The notes under the pieces: generated by a model
What the model saw: the letters and a program-made list of their open reading frames with translations, nothing else
The model's database searches: none
Told to the model about the DNA's origin: nothing
Part shown: positions 51,159-59,349 of the stretch, one piece after another
Layout of the letters: each line of letters starts with the position of its first letter
Position numbering within the stretch: the stretch's first letter is position 1
Program-made: the position numbers and the translations under genes
Source: Planctomycetota bacterium
GTDB taxonomy: Bacteria > Planctomycetota > PLA2 > JAEUHO01
Direction: 5' to 3'
Length of the DNA stretch: 64,000 bases
NCBI GenBank assembly: GCA_020631815.1
Contig: JACKGW010000003.1
Location: 247,456-311,455, forward strand

Positions 51159-53595
51159 GTCGTGGCATCGCGTCACGCGGGCCGTCGAGGCTGCTGCGGA
51201 CCTGCCCGTCGAAGCCGCGGACCGCTTGTTGGTCGACGAGCTGGAGGATCGACCCGACTTGCTGGCCCAGGCGCGTGCCGTGTTGGAAGCGGGGCGCGCG
51301 ACCGACGACTTCCTGGAGGCAGCTCCGGAGGAAGCTTCCACGGCGCTGTCCGAGGCGTTCCGGCCATCGATTGACGGCTACGAGCTGCACGAAGTCGTCG
51401 GGCACGGCGGCATGGGCACCGTGTACCGGGCGCAGCAGCTCAACCCGAAGCGTGACGTCGCGCTGAAGGTCCTGGCTACGGCCGTCCACGATGCCGGCGC
51501 CCAAGCGCGCTTCGTCCGCGAGATCGAGTCGCTGGCGGTCCTCCGTCACCCCGGTATCGCCCACCTCCATGCCGCCGGTATCGCTACGGATGCGGCAGGC
51601 CGGCGCGTCCCCTGGTTCGCCATGGAGTTCGTGCCGGGCGCCACGCCGCTCGTCGACTACGCCAACGAACGACGGCTCGACGTGCGCAAGCGTGTCCGCC
51701 TCTTGGCCTCGGTCTGCGATGCCGTCCAGCATGGGCATCAGCGCGGCGTGCTCCACCGCGATCTCAAGCCCGAGAACCTGCTCGTGGACCGCGAAGGCCG
51801 GATCAAGGTCATCGACTACGGGGTCGCGCGGTCCCTGGAGGGGGAAGAGGGATCCGAGCGCCAGACGGCCGCCCTCCAGGTCGTCGGCACCCTGCCGTGG
51901 CTCAGCCCCGAGCGTGTTCGCGGCGAGCCCGGTGACGTACGTGCAGACGTCTATGCATTGGGCGTCGTGCTGTACGAGCTGCTGACCGGCGAGCTGCCCA
52001 TCCCCGTCGACAGCAAGGATGTCGTGGGCTCGGCGCGGCGTGTCTGCGAGCAGGTACCCGAGCGACCCTCGCGACGTCGTGACGGCCTCGACGAGGACCT
52101 CGACGCGATCACCCTGACCGCCTTGGCCAAGGACCCCGAGCACCGCTACGCCTCGGTCGACGCCCTGGGCGAGGACTTGGAGCGGTGGCTTGCCAGCTTG
52201 CCTGTGCAGGCACGGGCCCCCGGCGTGTGGCGGCAGCTGCAGCTGTTTGCACGTCGCCACCGGGCACTCGTGACCGCCGCGGCGGCAATCGCCCTCGTGA
52301 CCGTTGCCGCTGCGGCCATCTCCGTCACCTGGGCCGTTCGGTCGGACGAGTCCGAGCAGAAGGCGCTGCGTGAGCAGGCCGTGGCCGAGGAGGAACGGGG
52401 CCGGCAACAGCGCCTGTTCGAGGCCCTGCTGGAGCGCAACATCGAGAGCACGGCGGAGGCAGCGCCTCGTCTCATGGCTTCGGCGGACGGCGCCGAGCGC
52501 GTGAAGGAGATGCTCGATCGGGTGCTCGAGGACGTGGGGGTCCTCGAGCGCATCGGCGGTGACGACCCGCGCGTGCAAGCCCTGCTCGTACGGGCGCTGC
52601 TCAAGCTGGGCGACGCGCTGGGCAACAAGAACTTCATGCACCTCCACAAGGAGGGCGAGGCGGCGGTCAGCTACGAGCGCGCCCTCGCCTTGGCCGAGCG
52701 GCTGCGCCACGACCAGCCGGACTCCGAGGAAGGGCGCAAGCTGCTGGTGCAGGCGAAGACGAAGCGCGCACAGCTGCTGTCGCAGGAAGCCCAACGCGCC
52801 CGCGTGCGCCCCGAGCTGGAGGACCCCGAACGCGTCAAGCGGCGCCACGCGCTGCTCGAGTCGGCCCTGGCAGACCTGCTGGAGCGGCCCGCCGAGCCGA
52901 TCGACCACCAGGCCGATGTGCTGGAAGTCGAGACGCGCGCCACGCTGGGGAGGTTGGCGATCGACGAGAAGCGCTACGACGACGCGCGTGCGCAGGCCGA
53001 CGCGATCCAGCGCTTCTACACGGAGGGCCGTCTGCCTCCCGAAGTCCTGGGCCACACGCTGAGGGCTTGGGCCTACTACTACGAGGAGCGCTATGAGGAC
53101 GCCGTGAAGGCGTGGGACGAGGCCATTTCGGTGCACACGGTCTTCACGGCGGCGCCCGATGCCACCTTCATTGCCTACGTTCGCCTGGCGGACGCCTGGG
53201 CCGCGCGGGCCGAGGCCGCCTGGTTCGGCAACGACTTCCCGGCGGCGCGGGCAAGCTTCGAGCAAGCGGAAGCCGTGCTCGCACCCGTGTTCGAACGCGA
53301 GCCCGAAAGCCGCGAGGCCTACGACCGCATCACCTTGCACGCGATGCAACGGCTGAGGATGGATGCCGCGTGGGCCAAGGCAAGGCCCGAGGATGCGCAG
53401 GCCGCGCGGGCTGACGCCTTGGGCGCCGCGGAGCGCGCCAGGAGTCGTTCAAGACGGGCAGCGGCCCCGAGCTCGTTTGCGACCATCCTTCTTCAAGGGA
53501 TCGCCAAGCTCGAGGCCGCATGGTCGGACGAAGCGGACCCGCCCTCGCCGGAGATCGAGGGCGGGCACGAGGAGAACGCTACTCCGAGTAGGTGA
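51148..53595 (+). CDS. Transmembrane Ser/Thr protein kinase with TPR-like region, partner of the ECF sigma factor
   Basis: 815 codons from ATG 51148, overlapping the sigma gene by 11 bases. A short N-terminal helical region is followed by the kinase (about 79-350): GHGGMGTVYRA, Lys107, HRDLKPENLLV (Asp205). The metal-binding DFG reads DYG at 223-225, a tolerated variant. GTLPWLSPERVRGE follows. One membrane helix lies at about 374-396, then a long helical region with TPR-like repeats (ALLKLGDALGNKNF, RLADAWAARAEAAWFGNDFP). The kinase would be cytosolic and the repeats outside. By analogy with other sigma-kinase pairs it probably phosphorylates the sigma factor in response to an envelope signal. 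The 3' end overlaps a convergent lipoprotein gene by 17 bp. Confidence 0.93.
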   Translation: MERESWHRVTRAVEAAADLPVEAADRLLVDELEDRPDLLAQARAVLEAGRATDDFLEAAPEEASTALSEAFRPSIDGYELHEVVGHGGMGTVYRAQQLNPKRDVALKVLATAVHDAGAQARFVREIESLAVLRHPGIAHLHAAGIATDAAGRRVPWFAMEFVPGATPLVDYANERRLDVRKRVRLLASVCDAVQHGHQRGVLHRDLKPENLLVDREGRIKVIDYGVARSLEGEEGSERQTAALQVVGTLPWLSPERVRGEPGDVRADVYALGVVLYELLTGELPIPVDSKDVVGSARRVCEQVPERPSRRRDGLDEDLDAITLTALAKDPEHRYASVDALGEDLERWLASLPVQARAPGVWRQLQLFARRHRALVTAAAAIALVTVAAAAISVTWAVRSDESEQKALREQAVAEEERGRQQRLFEALLERNIESTAEAAPRLMASADGAERVKEMLDRVLEDVGVLERIGGDDPRVQALLVRALLKLGDALGNKNFMHLHKEGEAAVSYERALALAERLRHDQPDSEEGRKLLVQAKTKRAQLLSQEAQRARVRPELEDPERVKRRHALLESALADLLERPAEPIDHQADVLEVETRATLGRLAIDEKRYDDARAQADAIQRFYTEGRLPPEVLGHTLRAWAYYYEERYEDAVKAWDEAISVHTVFTAAPDATFIAYVRLADAWAARAEAAWFGNDFPAARASFEQAEAVLAPVFEREPESREAYDRITLHAMQRLRMDAAWAKARPEDAQAARADALGAAERARSRSRRAAAPSSFATILLQGIAKLEAAWSDEADPPSPEIEGGHEENATPSR

Positions 53596-54241
53596 TGATC
53601 AGCATCGGGCGGATCGAGGCGTTTGCCGTCTCACCATCCGTGAACACCATGAAGTCAGCCTGCGCGTCGTTGTTCGTGGGGATGGCGGGCCGAAGACGGA
53701 ACTGCGAGCGGGGGCGGCCGGCATCCAGATCGACCTGGACTGCGCCGGTCACCTCGAGGGGCTTGGGCACGTTCGCGGTGTCGAGGTCGGTCAACTGGGC
53801 GATGTCCGTGCTGATGACGTTGAAGGCCCCCGACGTCGCGGGAAACACGGTGCCGTAGTTGACGTGATCGAGACGCGCGAGTGCGAAGGCAGCCGTCGGC
53901 GAGCCGGCCGTGCCGGCCTGGTGGAGGCGCAGGATGGCCGACTGGATCGTGGCACCCGCGGGCAGGGCGCTGATGTCGAACGACCAGAACGCGTTGTAGA
54001 GGATCGTGCCACCGCTGGCGACGAAGGTCTGGTCGCCGACAAGCGGCGCGAGTCCCGGCGAGCCGGTGTTCACGCTGCCGTTGTTGTTGAAGTTCGTGCC
54101 GCCGTCCAGGTTGGCGGTGCTCTCGACGGTGAGCTCCTGGAGACCATCGTTGTTGCCGCCACCACCGCCGCAGGCGGTCAGGGAGAGGCAGGCGAAGCTC
54201 GCGGCCAGGAACGAAGCAGAGCGAAGGAGGGAAGACGACAT
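53579..54241 (-). CDS. DNRLRE-like lipoprotein
   Basis: 220 codons from ATG 54241. The open frame continues upstream without a better start. The lipobox LSLTAC (Cys24) is followed by a glycine/asparagine run, then a beta-rich domain with AFWSFDISALPAGATIQSA, ILRLHQAGTAGSPT, and a last block SIRPMLIITYSE. The FDISALPAGATI...LRL pattern is shared with the lipoprotein at 36119-36796. It is probably a surface-exposed sandwich domain. It faces the sigma-linked kinase gene tail to tail. Confidence 0.78.
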   Translation of the reverse strand: MSSSLLRSASFLAASFACLSLTACGGGGGNNDGLQELTVESTANLDGGTNFNNNGSVNTGSPGLAPLVGDQTFVASGGTILYNAFWSFDISALPAGATIQSAILRLHQAGTAGSPTAAFALARLDHVNYGTVFPATSGAFNVISTDIAQLTDLDTANVPKPLEVTGAVQVDLDAGRPRSQFRLRPAIPTNNDAQADFMVFTDGETANASIRPMLIITYSE

Positions 54242-54387
54242 GGGGAGGACTCCGGGCCCCACTGCGCGTCCGGGACGAGCCCGAGTCACCGGCCGGGGCC
54301 GAAGGTCGGTGACGTGCGCCACCACCCCCATCGCAAGTCGCCGCCGCTCTTGACCGCGAAGCTGGCGAAAAATCGTGGTTCTAGGAG

Positions 54388-54765
54388 TCAGGCCCCGGAA
54401 GTCCGGGCTCGACGCGCCTGGATGAACGAGCGCACGGCCAGGACGAGGTAGACGAGGCAGAGCACGGCCAGCACGGAGCGGCCCCAGGCGGCCGCCGGGC
54501 GCTCGATGGCCTCCCCCCCCAGATGCTTGATCAGCGAGGGCACGCCCATCGCGCCGCCCGCGATTCCGGCCATGGCCAGCAGGGCGGCCCCGTGCATCGC
54601 GTGCATCCGCCGCTTCGGCGTCGACGCCACGGCCGCCGCGATCCCGAAGCCAAGCCCCAAGAACGCGGGAATCAGCGCCGTCATGCTCTCCCGCCCGGTC
54701 CCGAGCCAGAGGCCAACGCCCAGGGCGATCAGGACGACGGCAAGAAGGGTGGTCAGGGCGCGCAT
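54388..54765 (-). CDS. Small integral membrane protein, four helices
   Basis: 125 codons from ATG 54765. Hydrophobic segments at about 4-22, 29-46, 57-74 and 93-112, with a conserved-looking loop STPKRRMHAMHGAA between the second and third. No family name known to me, although similar small membrane proteins occur in planctomycetes. Divergent from the DUF4345-like gene with a gap of about 83 bp that contains a TTTTTT run. Confidence 0.72.
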   Translation of the reverse strand: MRALTTLLAVVLIALGVGLWLGTGRESMTALIPAFLGLGFGIAAAVASTPKRRMHAMHGAALLAMAGIAGGAMGVPSLIKHLGGEAIERPAAAWGRSVLAVLCLVYLVLAVRSFIQARRARTSGA

Positions 54766-54848
54766 GAGAGGGTCTCCGGAAGTGGGGTTCGGGACGTGCG
54801 GATCGTACAGTTTTTTACCTGCACAATCGAAGGAACCCGGAGGCCCCC

Positions 54849-55226
54849 ATGATCACGGTCTGGCTGGCGTTCAACGCCCTCATGTACCTGGGCTTGGCGG
54901 CGTGGTGCACGCTGCTACCCGACCGCACGGCCGAGGCCATCGGCTACGCCTTTGCCAAGCCGGGTGGGCGCTCGGAGTACATCACGGTCTACGGCGGCAT
55001 GGAGGCGGGCCTCGGCGTCTTCTTCGCCCTGGCGGCCTGGTTCCCCGCCTGGCGCGAGACGGGCCTGCTGTTGGGCCTGTGCCTCTACGCGGGCCTTGCC
55101 CTCTGGCGCATCGGCACCTTCCTGCGCATCGACGGCATCACCGGCTTCCCCCGCATCGCCTTCGCCCTCGAGGCCACGCTCCTCGTGACAGCTGTCAATC
55201 TCTGGGTGCGGCGCGGCGCCTCGTAG
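54849..55226 (+). CDS. DUF4345-like membrane protein
   Basis: 125 codons from ATG 54849, with GGAGG 5 bases upstream. Four hydrophobic helices; the motif ITVYGGMEAGLGVFFALAAW in the second helix and the C-terminal FALEATLLVTAVNLWVR fit DUF4345, a family of small inner-membrane proteins without known function. The Rieske-flavodoxin gene starts about 58 bp after its stop on the same strand. Confidence 0.78.
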   Translation: MITVWLAFNALMYLGLAAWCTLLPDRTAEAIGYAFAKPGGRSEYITVYGGMEAGLGVFFALAAWFPAWRETGLLLGLCLYAGLALWRIGTFLRIDGITGFPRIAFALEATLLVTAVNLWVRRGAS

Positions 55227-55284
55227 CGCGCCCGCGCCGTCGTCCCCCATACGGCGGTACACCGGTGGCCGCAGGAGGTGCGCC

Positions 55285-56406
55285 ATGGCCGACTCGAACT
55301 GGGTGGATGTCGGTGAGGCCGCGGGCTGGGCGGACGGCGCCCTGCGCGAGGTGCACGTCGGACGGCAACGCGTGGCCGTCTCTCGGCGAGGCGACACCTT
55401 CGGCGCCGTGTCGGGGGTGTGCAACCACGTCGGCGGCCCGCTCGGCGAGGGCACGCTCGACGGCGAGTACATCGTGTGCCCGTGGCACTACTGGAAGTTC
55501 CATCGAGCAACCGGTGAGGGCGAACCGGGCTACGAGGAGGACCGCGTCCCGCGCCACGACGTGAAAGTCGAGGACGGTCGCGTGCTGGTCAGTGCCCAGG
55601 CCACCACCAAGCGCGGCCACCTGCCCCATCCCCCCCACGAGCTGGCGCGCGACCCCGTCCCCCACGAGGGACCGCCGCGCGTGCTGGGCATCTCGACCAC
55701 GAACATGGACGTCAAGCACCCGCGCACGTCCACGTCCAAGCTCCTCTTGGAGCACGCGCTCCAGCACGCCCGCGACGAGCTCGGCCTGGAGACGCAGCTG
55801 ATCGACCTTGCGGCCCTGTCCTTCCGCGCGTGCGAGGGCTTCTACAGCAAGAGCGCGCACGCCTGCACGTGGCCCTGCTCGATCACGCAGATGGACAAGA
55901 AGGACGAGATGGACGAGGTCTACGAGGCCTTGGTCCACTGGGCCGACGTCGTGCTGTTGGCCACGCCCATCCGCTGGGGCGCTGCGAGCTCGCTGTACCA
56001 GAAGATGATCGAGCGCCTGAACTGCGTGCAGAACCAGGTCACGCTGCGCAACCGCGTCTTGATTCGCGACAAGGTGGCTGCGTTCGTCATCACCGGCGGG
56101 CAGGACAACGTGCAAGCCGTGGCGGGCTCGGCGCTCGGCTTCTTCGCGGAGCTGGGCTTCGTCTTCCCCCCGTTCCCCTACGTCGCCCACAGCCGCGGCT
56201 GGTCGGCCGAGGACATGGAGACCAACGTGCGCGTCGTCGAGGGCAGCGAGGAGCTGCGCGAAGGAACGCGCGCCCTGCTCGAACGCGCGGTGACCCTCTC
56301 GACCCGCCTTCGTGCCGACACGATGTGCGCCGCCTCACTGCCCCGCGGCGGCCGCAAGGCCCACCGGGACCGCAAGGCGGCAAGCGACTCGGGCGCCACG
56401 TCGTAG
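55285..56406 (+). CDS. Rieske iron-sulfur domain fused to NAD(P)H-dependent flavodoxin-type reductase
   Basis: 373 codons from ATG 55285, with GGAGG about 6 bases upstream. Residues 5-105 are a Rieske ferredoxin: both cluster boxes are complete, CNHVGGPLGEG (Cys46, His48) and CPWHYWKF (Cys65, His68). From about 130 comes a flavodoxin-fold FMN reductase: VLGISTTNMDVKHPRTSTSK, a central CEGFYSKSAHACTWPC with several cysteines, ADVVLLATPIRWGAASSLYQ and AAFVITGGQDNVQAVAG. The C-terminus is basic. The fusion would pass electrons between an FMN and a 2Fe-2S centre in one chain. No signal peptide, so cytosolic. The electron acceptor is unknown; the next gene, an AraC regulator, follows after 42 bp. 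Confidence 0.9.
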   Translation: MADSNWVDVGEAAGWADGALREVHVGRQRVAVSRRGDTFGAVSGVCNHVGGPLGEGTLDGEYIVCPWHYWKFHRATGEGEPGYEEDRVPRHDVKVEDGRVLVSAQATTKRGHLPHPPHELARDPVPHEGPPRVLGISTTNMDVKHPRTSTSKLLLEHALQHARDELGLETQLIDLAALSFRACEGFYSKSAHACTWPCSITQMDKKDEMDEVYEALVHWADVVLLATPIRWGAASSLYQKMIERLNCVQNQVTLRNRVLIRDKVAAFVITGGQDNVQAVAGSALGFFAELGFVFPPFPYVAHSRGWSAEDMETNVRVVEGSEELREGTRALLERAVTLSTRLRADTMCAASLPRGGRKAHRDRKAASDSGATS

Positions 56407-56448
56407 GCCCCAAGCCCACGTCGCCGGGCGAATCGCTACACTCCTCGC

Positions 56449-57318
56449 GTGGAGTACCGCGAGCAGCCGCCCCGTCCCGAGCTGACCGGGCTCGTGCGCT
56501 GCTTCTGGCAGGTACGCGGGCCGGGGCGCGTCGGCGTGCCCGAGCGTGTCATCCCCGACGGCTGCGCGGAGATCGTGCTCAACCAGGCGGGCGCCTTTCG
56601 CCGGTTCGCTGCCGACGGCAGCTCCCATCGTCAAGACCACGTGCTCCTCGTTGGGCAGCTGGGCAGCGCGATCACGATCGCCCCCGAGGGCGACGTCGAT
56701 CTGCTGGGCATCCGCTTCGAGCCCGGCGGCCTGGCACGCCTGCTCGACGCCCCCATGGCCGAGCTCGCCGACGTGGATGTGGGCCTGCGCCACCTGCACC
56801 GCGACCTCCACGAGCGGCTGGAGGCGGCGGCCGTCGCGACCAGCTTCGAAGGCCGCGTCCAGCGCATCGAAGCCGTTCTGCTGCGTGCGCGTGCCACCAC
56901 GCGGCCTCGCCCGCAGGCGGGCCTGGTGGCCGCCGCCGTGTCGCGCTTGGCACGGACGAGCCACCCCGTGGAGCAAGTCGCGGCGGGGTTGGGCGTCGCG
57001 CGGCGGACGCTCGAGCGTGCCTTCCGCACGGACGTCGGGCTCTCGCCTCGCGACTTTGTTCGCGTGTGTCGTTTGCAGCGTGTGGTGCAGCGCCTCGAAG
57101 GCGGGCTACCGACGGGTGGCTGGGCGACGCTGGCCGTGGACGCGGGCTACTTCGACCAGTCGCACCTGATTCGCGACTTCCGGCAGATCGCAGGCACCAC
57201 CCCCGCCCGATTCCTGGCCGAGCAGAACCCACTCACCGAGGCCTTCGCCGCGGCCGTGTCGCAATCTTCCAATCCGCACGACGGCCAACGCCCTAGCGTG
57301 AGGACCGACCCCGCATGA
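56449..57318 (+). CDS. AraC-family transcriptional regulator (DUF6597-type N-terminus)
   Basis: 289 codons from GTG 56449. The N-terminal effector part (YREQPPRPELTGLVRCFWQV, VIPDGCAEIVLN, LLGIRFEPGGLARLL) matches the DUF6597/XylS-like type. Two helix-turn-helix motifs form the AraC DNA-binding domain: HPVEQVAAGLGVARRTLERA followed by FRTDVGLSPRDFVRVCRLQ, then WATLAVDAGYFDQSHLIRDF with RQIAGTTPARF. It overlaps the following DUF6265-like gene by 4 bases (ATGA), so the pair is probably co-translated. The effector is unknown. Confidence 0.9.
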   Translation: MEYREQPPRPELTGLVRCFWQVRGPGRVGVPERVIPDGCAEIVLNQAGAFRRFAADGSSHRQDHVLLVGQLGSAITIAPEGDVDLLGIRFEPGGLARLLDAPMAELADVDVGLRHLHRDLHERLEAAAVATSFEGRVQRIEAVLLRARATTRPRPQAGLVAAAVSRLARTSHPVEQVAAGLGVARRTLERAFRTDVGLSPRDFVRVCRLQRVVQRLEGGLPTGGWATLAVDAGYFDQSHLIRDFRQIAGTTPARFLAEQNPLTEAFAAAVSQSSNPHDGQRPSVRTDPA

Positions 57319-57839
57319 GGAGCATGCCCATGGCCCCGCGCATCCTGGTTCCCGTCGTGCTTGCCGCCGCCCTCCTGGCCGTTGCGCCCCGCTTGGCCAC
57401 CCCCAAGGACGAGACCCCCACCACGATCGACGCCAAGGCCGAGCTGTCCGCCATGACGTGGCTCGCCGGCACGTGGAGCGGCTCCATCTGGGGCGGCACG
57501 TTTACTGCCTACTACTCGACCCCCGAAGGCGGCAAGGTGCTCAGCTACAGCAAGCTGGAGCGCGAAGGCAAGACCGCCTTCCACGAGTTCGAGCTGTTCG
57601 AAGTGACCGGCGACAAGCTGTTCCTCCGCCCCCACCCGGGCGGCAAGCCGGCGGCGTCCTTCGAGCTGACGGCCGTCAGCAAGGACGACAAGAGCGCCAC
57701 CTTCGAGAACCCCAAGAACGACTTCCCGACGCGACTCGTCTACCACCGCGTCGCCGACGACCGCCTCGTCATCACGCTGGACGATCCGCATGGCGACACC
57801 AAGAAGGTCGAGACGTTCGATCTGAAGCGCATGCCCTGA
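57315..57839 (+). CDS. Secreted DUF6265-like protein
   Basis: 174 codons from ATG 57315, overlapping the AraC stop; ATG 57324 is also possible. A signal peptide (about 1-27, ending VAPRLATPK) is followed by a small beta-barrel: MTWLAGTWSGSIWGGTFTAY, GGKVLSYSKLEREGKTAFHE, FELFEVTGDKLFLRPHPGGK, FENPKNDFPTRLVYHRV. This pattern (LAGTW ... FENPxxDFP) is DUF6265, a lipocalin-like group of unknown function. Linked to its own regulator by gene overlap. Confidence 0.85.
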   Translation: MRSMPMAPRILVPVVLAAALLAVAPRLATPKDETPTTIDAKAELSAMTWLAGTWSGSIWGGTFTAYYSTPEGGKVLSYSKLEREGKTAFHEFELFEVTGDKLFLRPHPGGKPAASFELTAVSKDDKSATFENPKNDFPTRLVYHRVADDRLVITLDDPHGDTKKVETFDLKRMP

Positions 57840-57912
57840 CGGCCCCCGCGGGCTTCGGGCGGTAGACTCGCTCCCAGGCTCATGCGCAGCGCATGGGTCC
57901 TGGGGAGATGAG

Positions 57913-58488
57913 ATGGACATCGACGACCTGGCAGCTCGATTGCACAGCTTGGAGCGGCGACTGGCCAGGTCGCGCAAGCTGAGCGTCGTCTTGCTGGTCG
58001 GGCTCTTGGCGTTGGCGGCATGCACCGTGGGTCCGCTGGCGCGCAAGATCCCCCAGCAGTACGAGACCCTGACCGTCGGCACGCTGCGCCTCGAGAGCCG
58101 AGGCGCGATCGGCGAGCTGGATGCCCGGGGCCTGCTCCTCGGTGGGACGGACGATCGGTACTCCACGTCGTGGCCTATCTCGATGGAAGCTGCGGAACGG
58201 CCTAGCCTGCATCTCGGGGGCCCCGATGCCACGTCGTGGCTGGTTGCTGGCCGCTTGGAGCTGGCCACAAGCGGGGGAGGGCGGACAGAGCTCGATGGCT
58301 TGCCGCACCTCACCATGCTGGCGCCACCTGACGGAGTTCTTGGCGGCGGTGCGCTCGATGCAGGCCCGGCCTTCGTGTGGGCGCGAGGGGCGGGAGGCGC
58401 GACCCTGATCGCCGGGCGCGCTGAACAGATCGGCGTGACGGTTACCGATCCAGATGGTCGCGTCCTGCTGCGTACGCCGGGAGAATGA
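57913..58488 (+). CDS. Membrane-anchored beta-rich protein, unrecognised
   Basis: 191 codons from ATG 57913, with GGGGAG upstream. A short charged helix (DIDDLAARLHSLERRLARSR) is followed by one hydrophobic segment (about 23-37) ending LALAAC, which could be an uncleaved anchor or a lipobox at Cys37. The rest repeats short strands with Gly turns (LRLESRGAIGELDARGLLLG, ERPSLHLGGPDATSWLVAG, GVTVTDPDGRVLLRTPGE). The text resembles proteins made of repeated beta-hairpins. First of three consecutive unrecognised genes on this strand. Confidence 0.7.
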   Translation: MDIDDLAARLHSLERRLARSRKLSVVLLVGLLALAACTVGPLARKIPQQYETLTVGTLRLESRGAIGELDARGLLLGGTDDRYSTSWPISMEAAERPSLHLGGPDATSWLVAGRLELATSGGGRTELDGLPHLTMLAPPDGVLGGGALDAGPAFVWARGAGGATLIAGRAEQIGVTVTDPDGRVLLRTPGE

Positions 58489-58553
58489 CGCGCGCCCGAC
58501 CCGCGCCCCCTCGTTCCCCTGGCTACCCTGGTGCACCGACGAGGAGGTGCGCG

Positions 58554-59339
58554 ATGGATGAGCGTGGCGGAGTGAACCCCTGGCTCCTGTTTGTCGCGGT
58601 CGCGGCTCTCGCGGGTGCGGCCTACGCTGCGTTCTCGGCAGTCGAACCGGGATCGGGTGGTCACCCCGCGGCCGAGGCCGCCTACGCCCGACGGGCGCGT
58701 GTGCTGGAGGCTGCCCAGGTCACGCTTCCCTCAGGGCGCCTGCTGGACACCTTCCCGACCGAGGTGCTGGCAATGGGCAGCATCAGCGGAGACGCCACCG
58801 ACTGGATCGAGGTGATGCAGCGCCGCCACGATGCCACCCACATCGATCTCGACGCGCGGCGGGGAGGCGCCGTCCAGATGCTGCTCGACTTGGCAGACCG
58901 CCAGGCCAGTGCCCTCGACCGCGCAGGCTTCGACGTCGTGCACGCGGCTTGGTCCTCCGAGCCGGCATGGGATGGGCCTCTCCCCCCGCGACTGCCTGCG
59001 CCGAGCGAAGCGGCGCACGGCCGCCCAGGTCCGGGCAATGCGCCCCGCCTGGTCCATGTCGACCACGACAAGCGAAGCGCTAGCGGCGGGGGCCACGGCG
59101 GCTGTCTCGTGGACGCTTCAGCCCACTGGATCGCGCACACACGCATCTACGTGGTCCCACGCCAGGCCGTGACGCTGTTCGTACGCAACCAGTACGACCG
59201 AGAGTCACGCACGGTCGTGAGCGAGTGGAGCTACGCCGATCGGAGCATCCACGGCACCGAGCGCATCAGCGGTAGCCACCTCGCCGGTCGCGAGCCCGGT
59301 CGCTACACGCTTCACGAGTGGATTCCGGGCAAGCCGTGA
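58554..59339 (+). CDS. Membrane-anchored protein, unrecognised
   Basis: 261 codons from ATG 58554, with GAGGAGG 6 bases upstream; an in-frame ATG at 58485 overlapping the preceding stop is the alternative. Hydrophobic segment at about 10-27 (PWLLFVAVAALAGAAYAAFS). The extracytoplasmic part contains a histidine/glycine patch (SASGGGHGGCLVD) and a strand-rich end (HTRIYVVPRQAVTLFVRNQY, SRTVVSEWSYADRSIHGTER). No family recognised. Only 10 bases separate it from the next gene. Confidence 0.72.
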   Translation: MDERGGVNPWLLFVAVAALAGAAYAAFSAVEPGSGGHPAAEAAYARRARVLEAAQVTLPSGRLLDTFPTEVLAMGSISGDATDWIEVMQRRHDATHIDLDARRGGAVQMLLDLADRQASALDRAGFDVVHAAWSSEPAWDGPLPPRLPAPSEAAHGRPGPGNAPRLVHVDHDKRSASGGGHGGCLVDASAHWIAHTRIYVVPRQAVTLFVRNQYDRESRTVVSEWSYADRSIHGTERISGSHLAGREPGRYTLHEWIPGKP

Positions 59340-59349
59340 GCTTCAGCGC

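Noticed and set aside
51040..53349. Minus-strand open frame of 769 codons
   Set aside because: Antisense to the sigma-linked kinase; no recognisable domain and biased composition.
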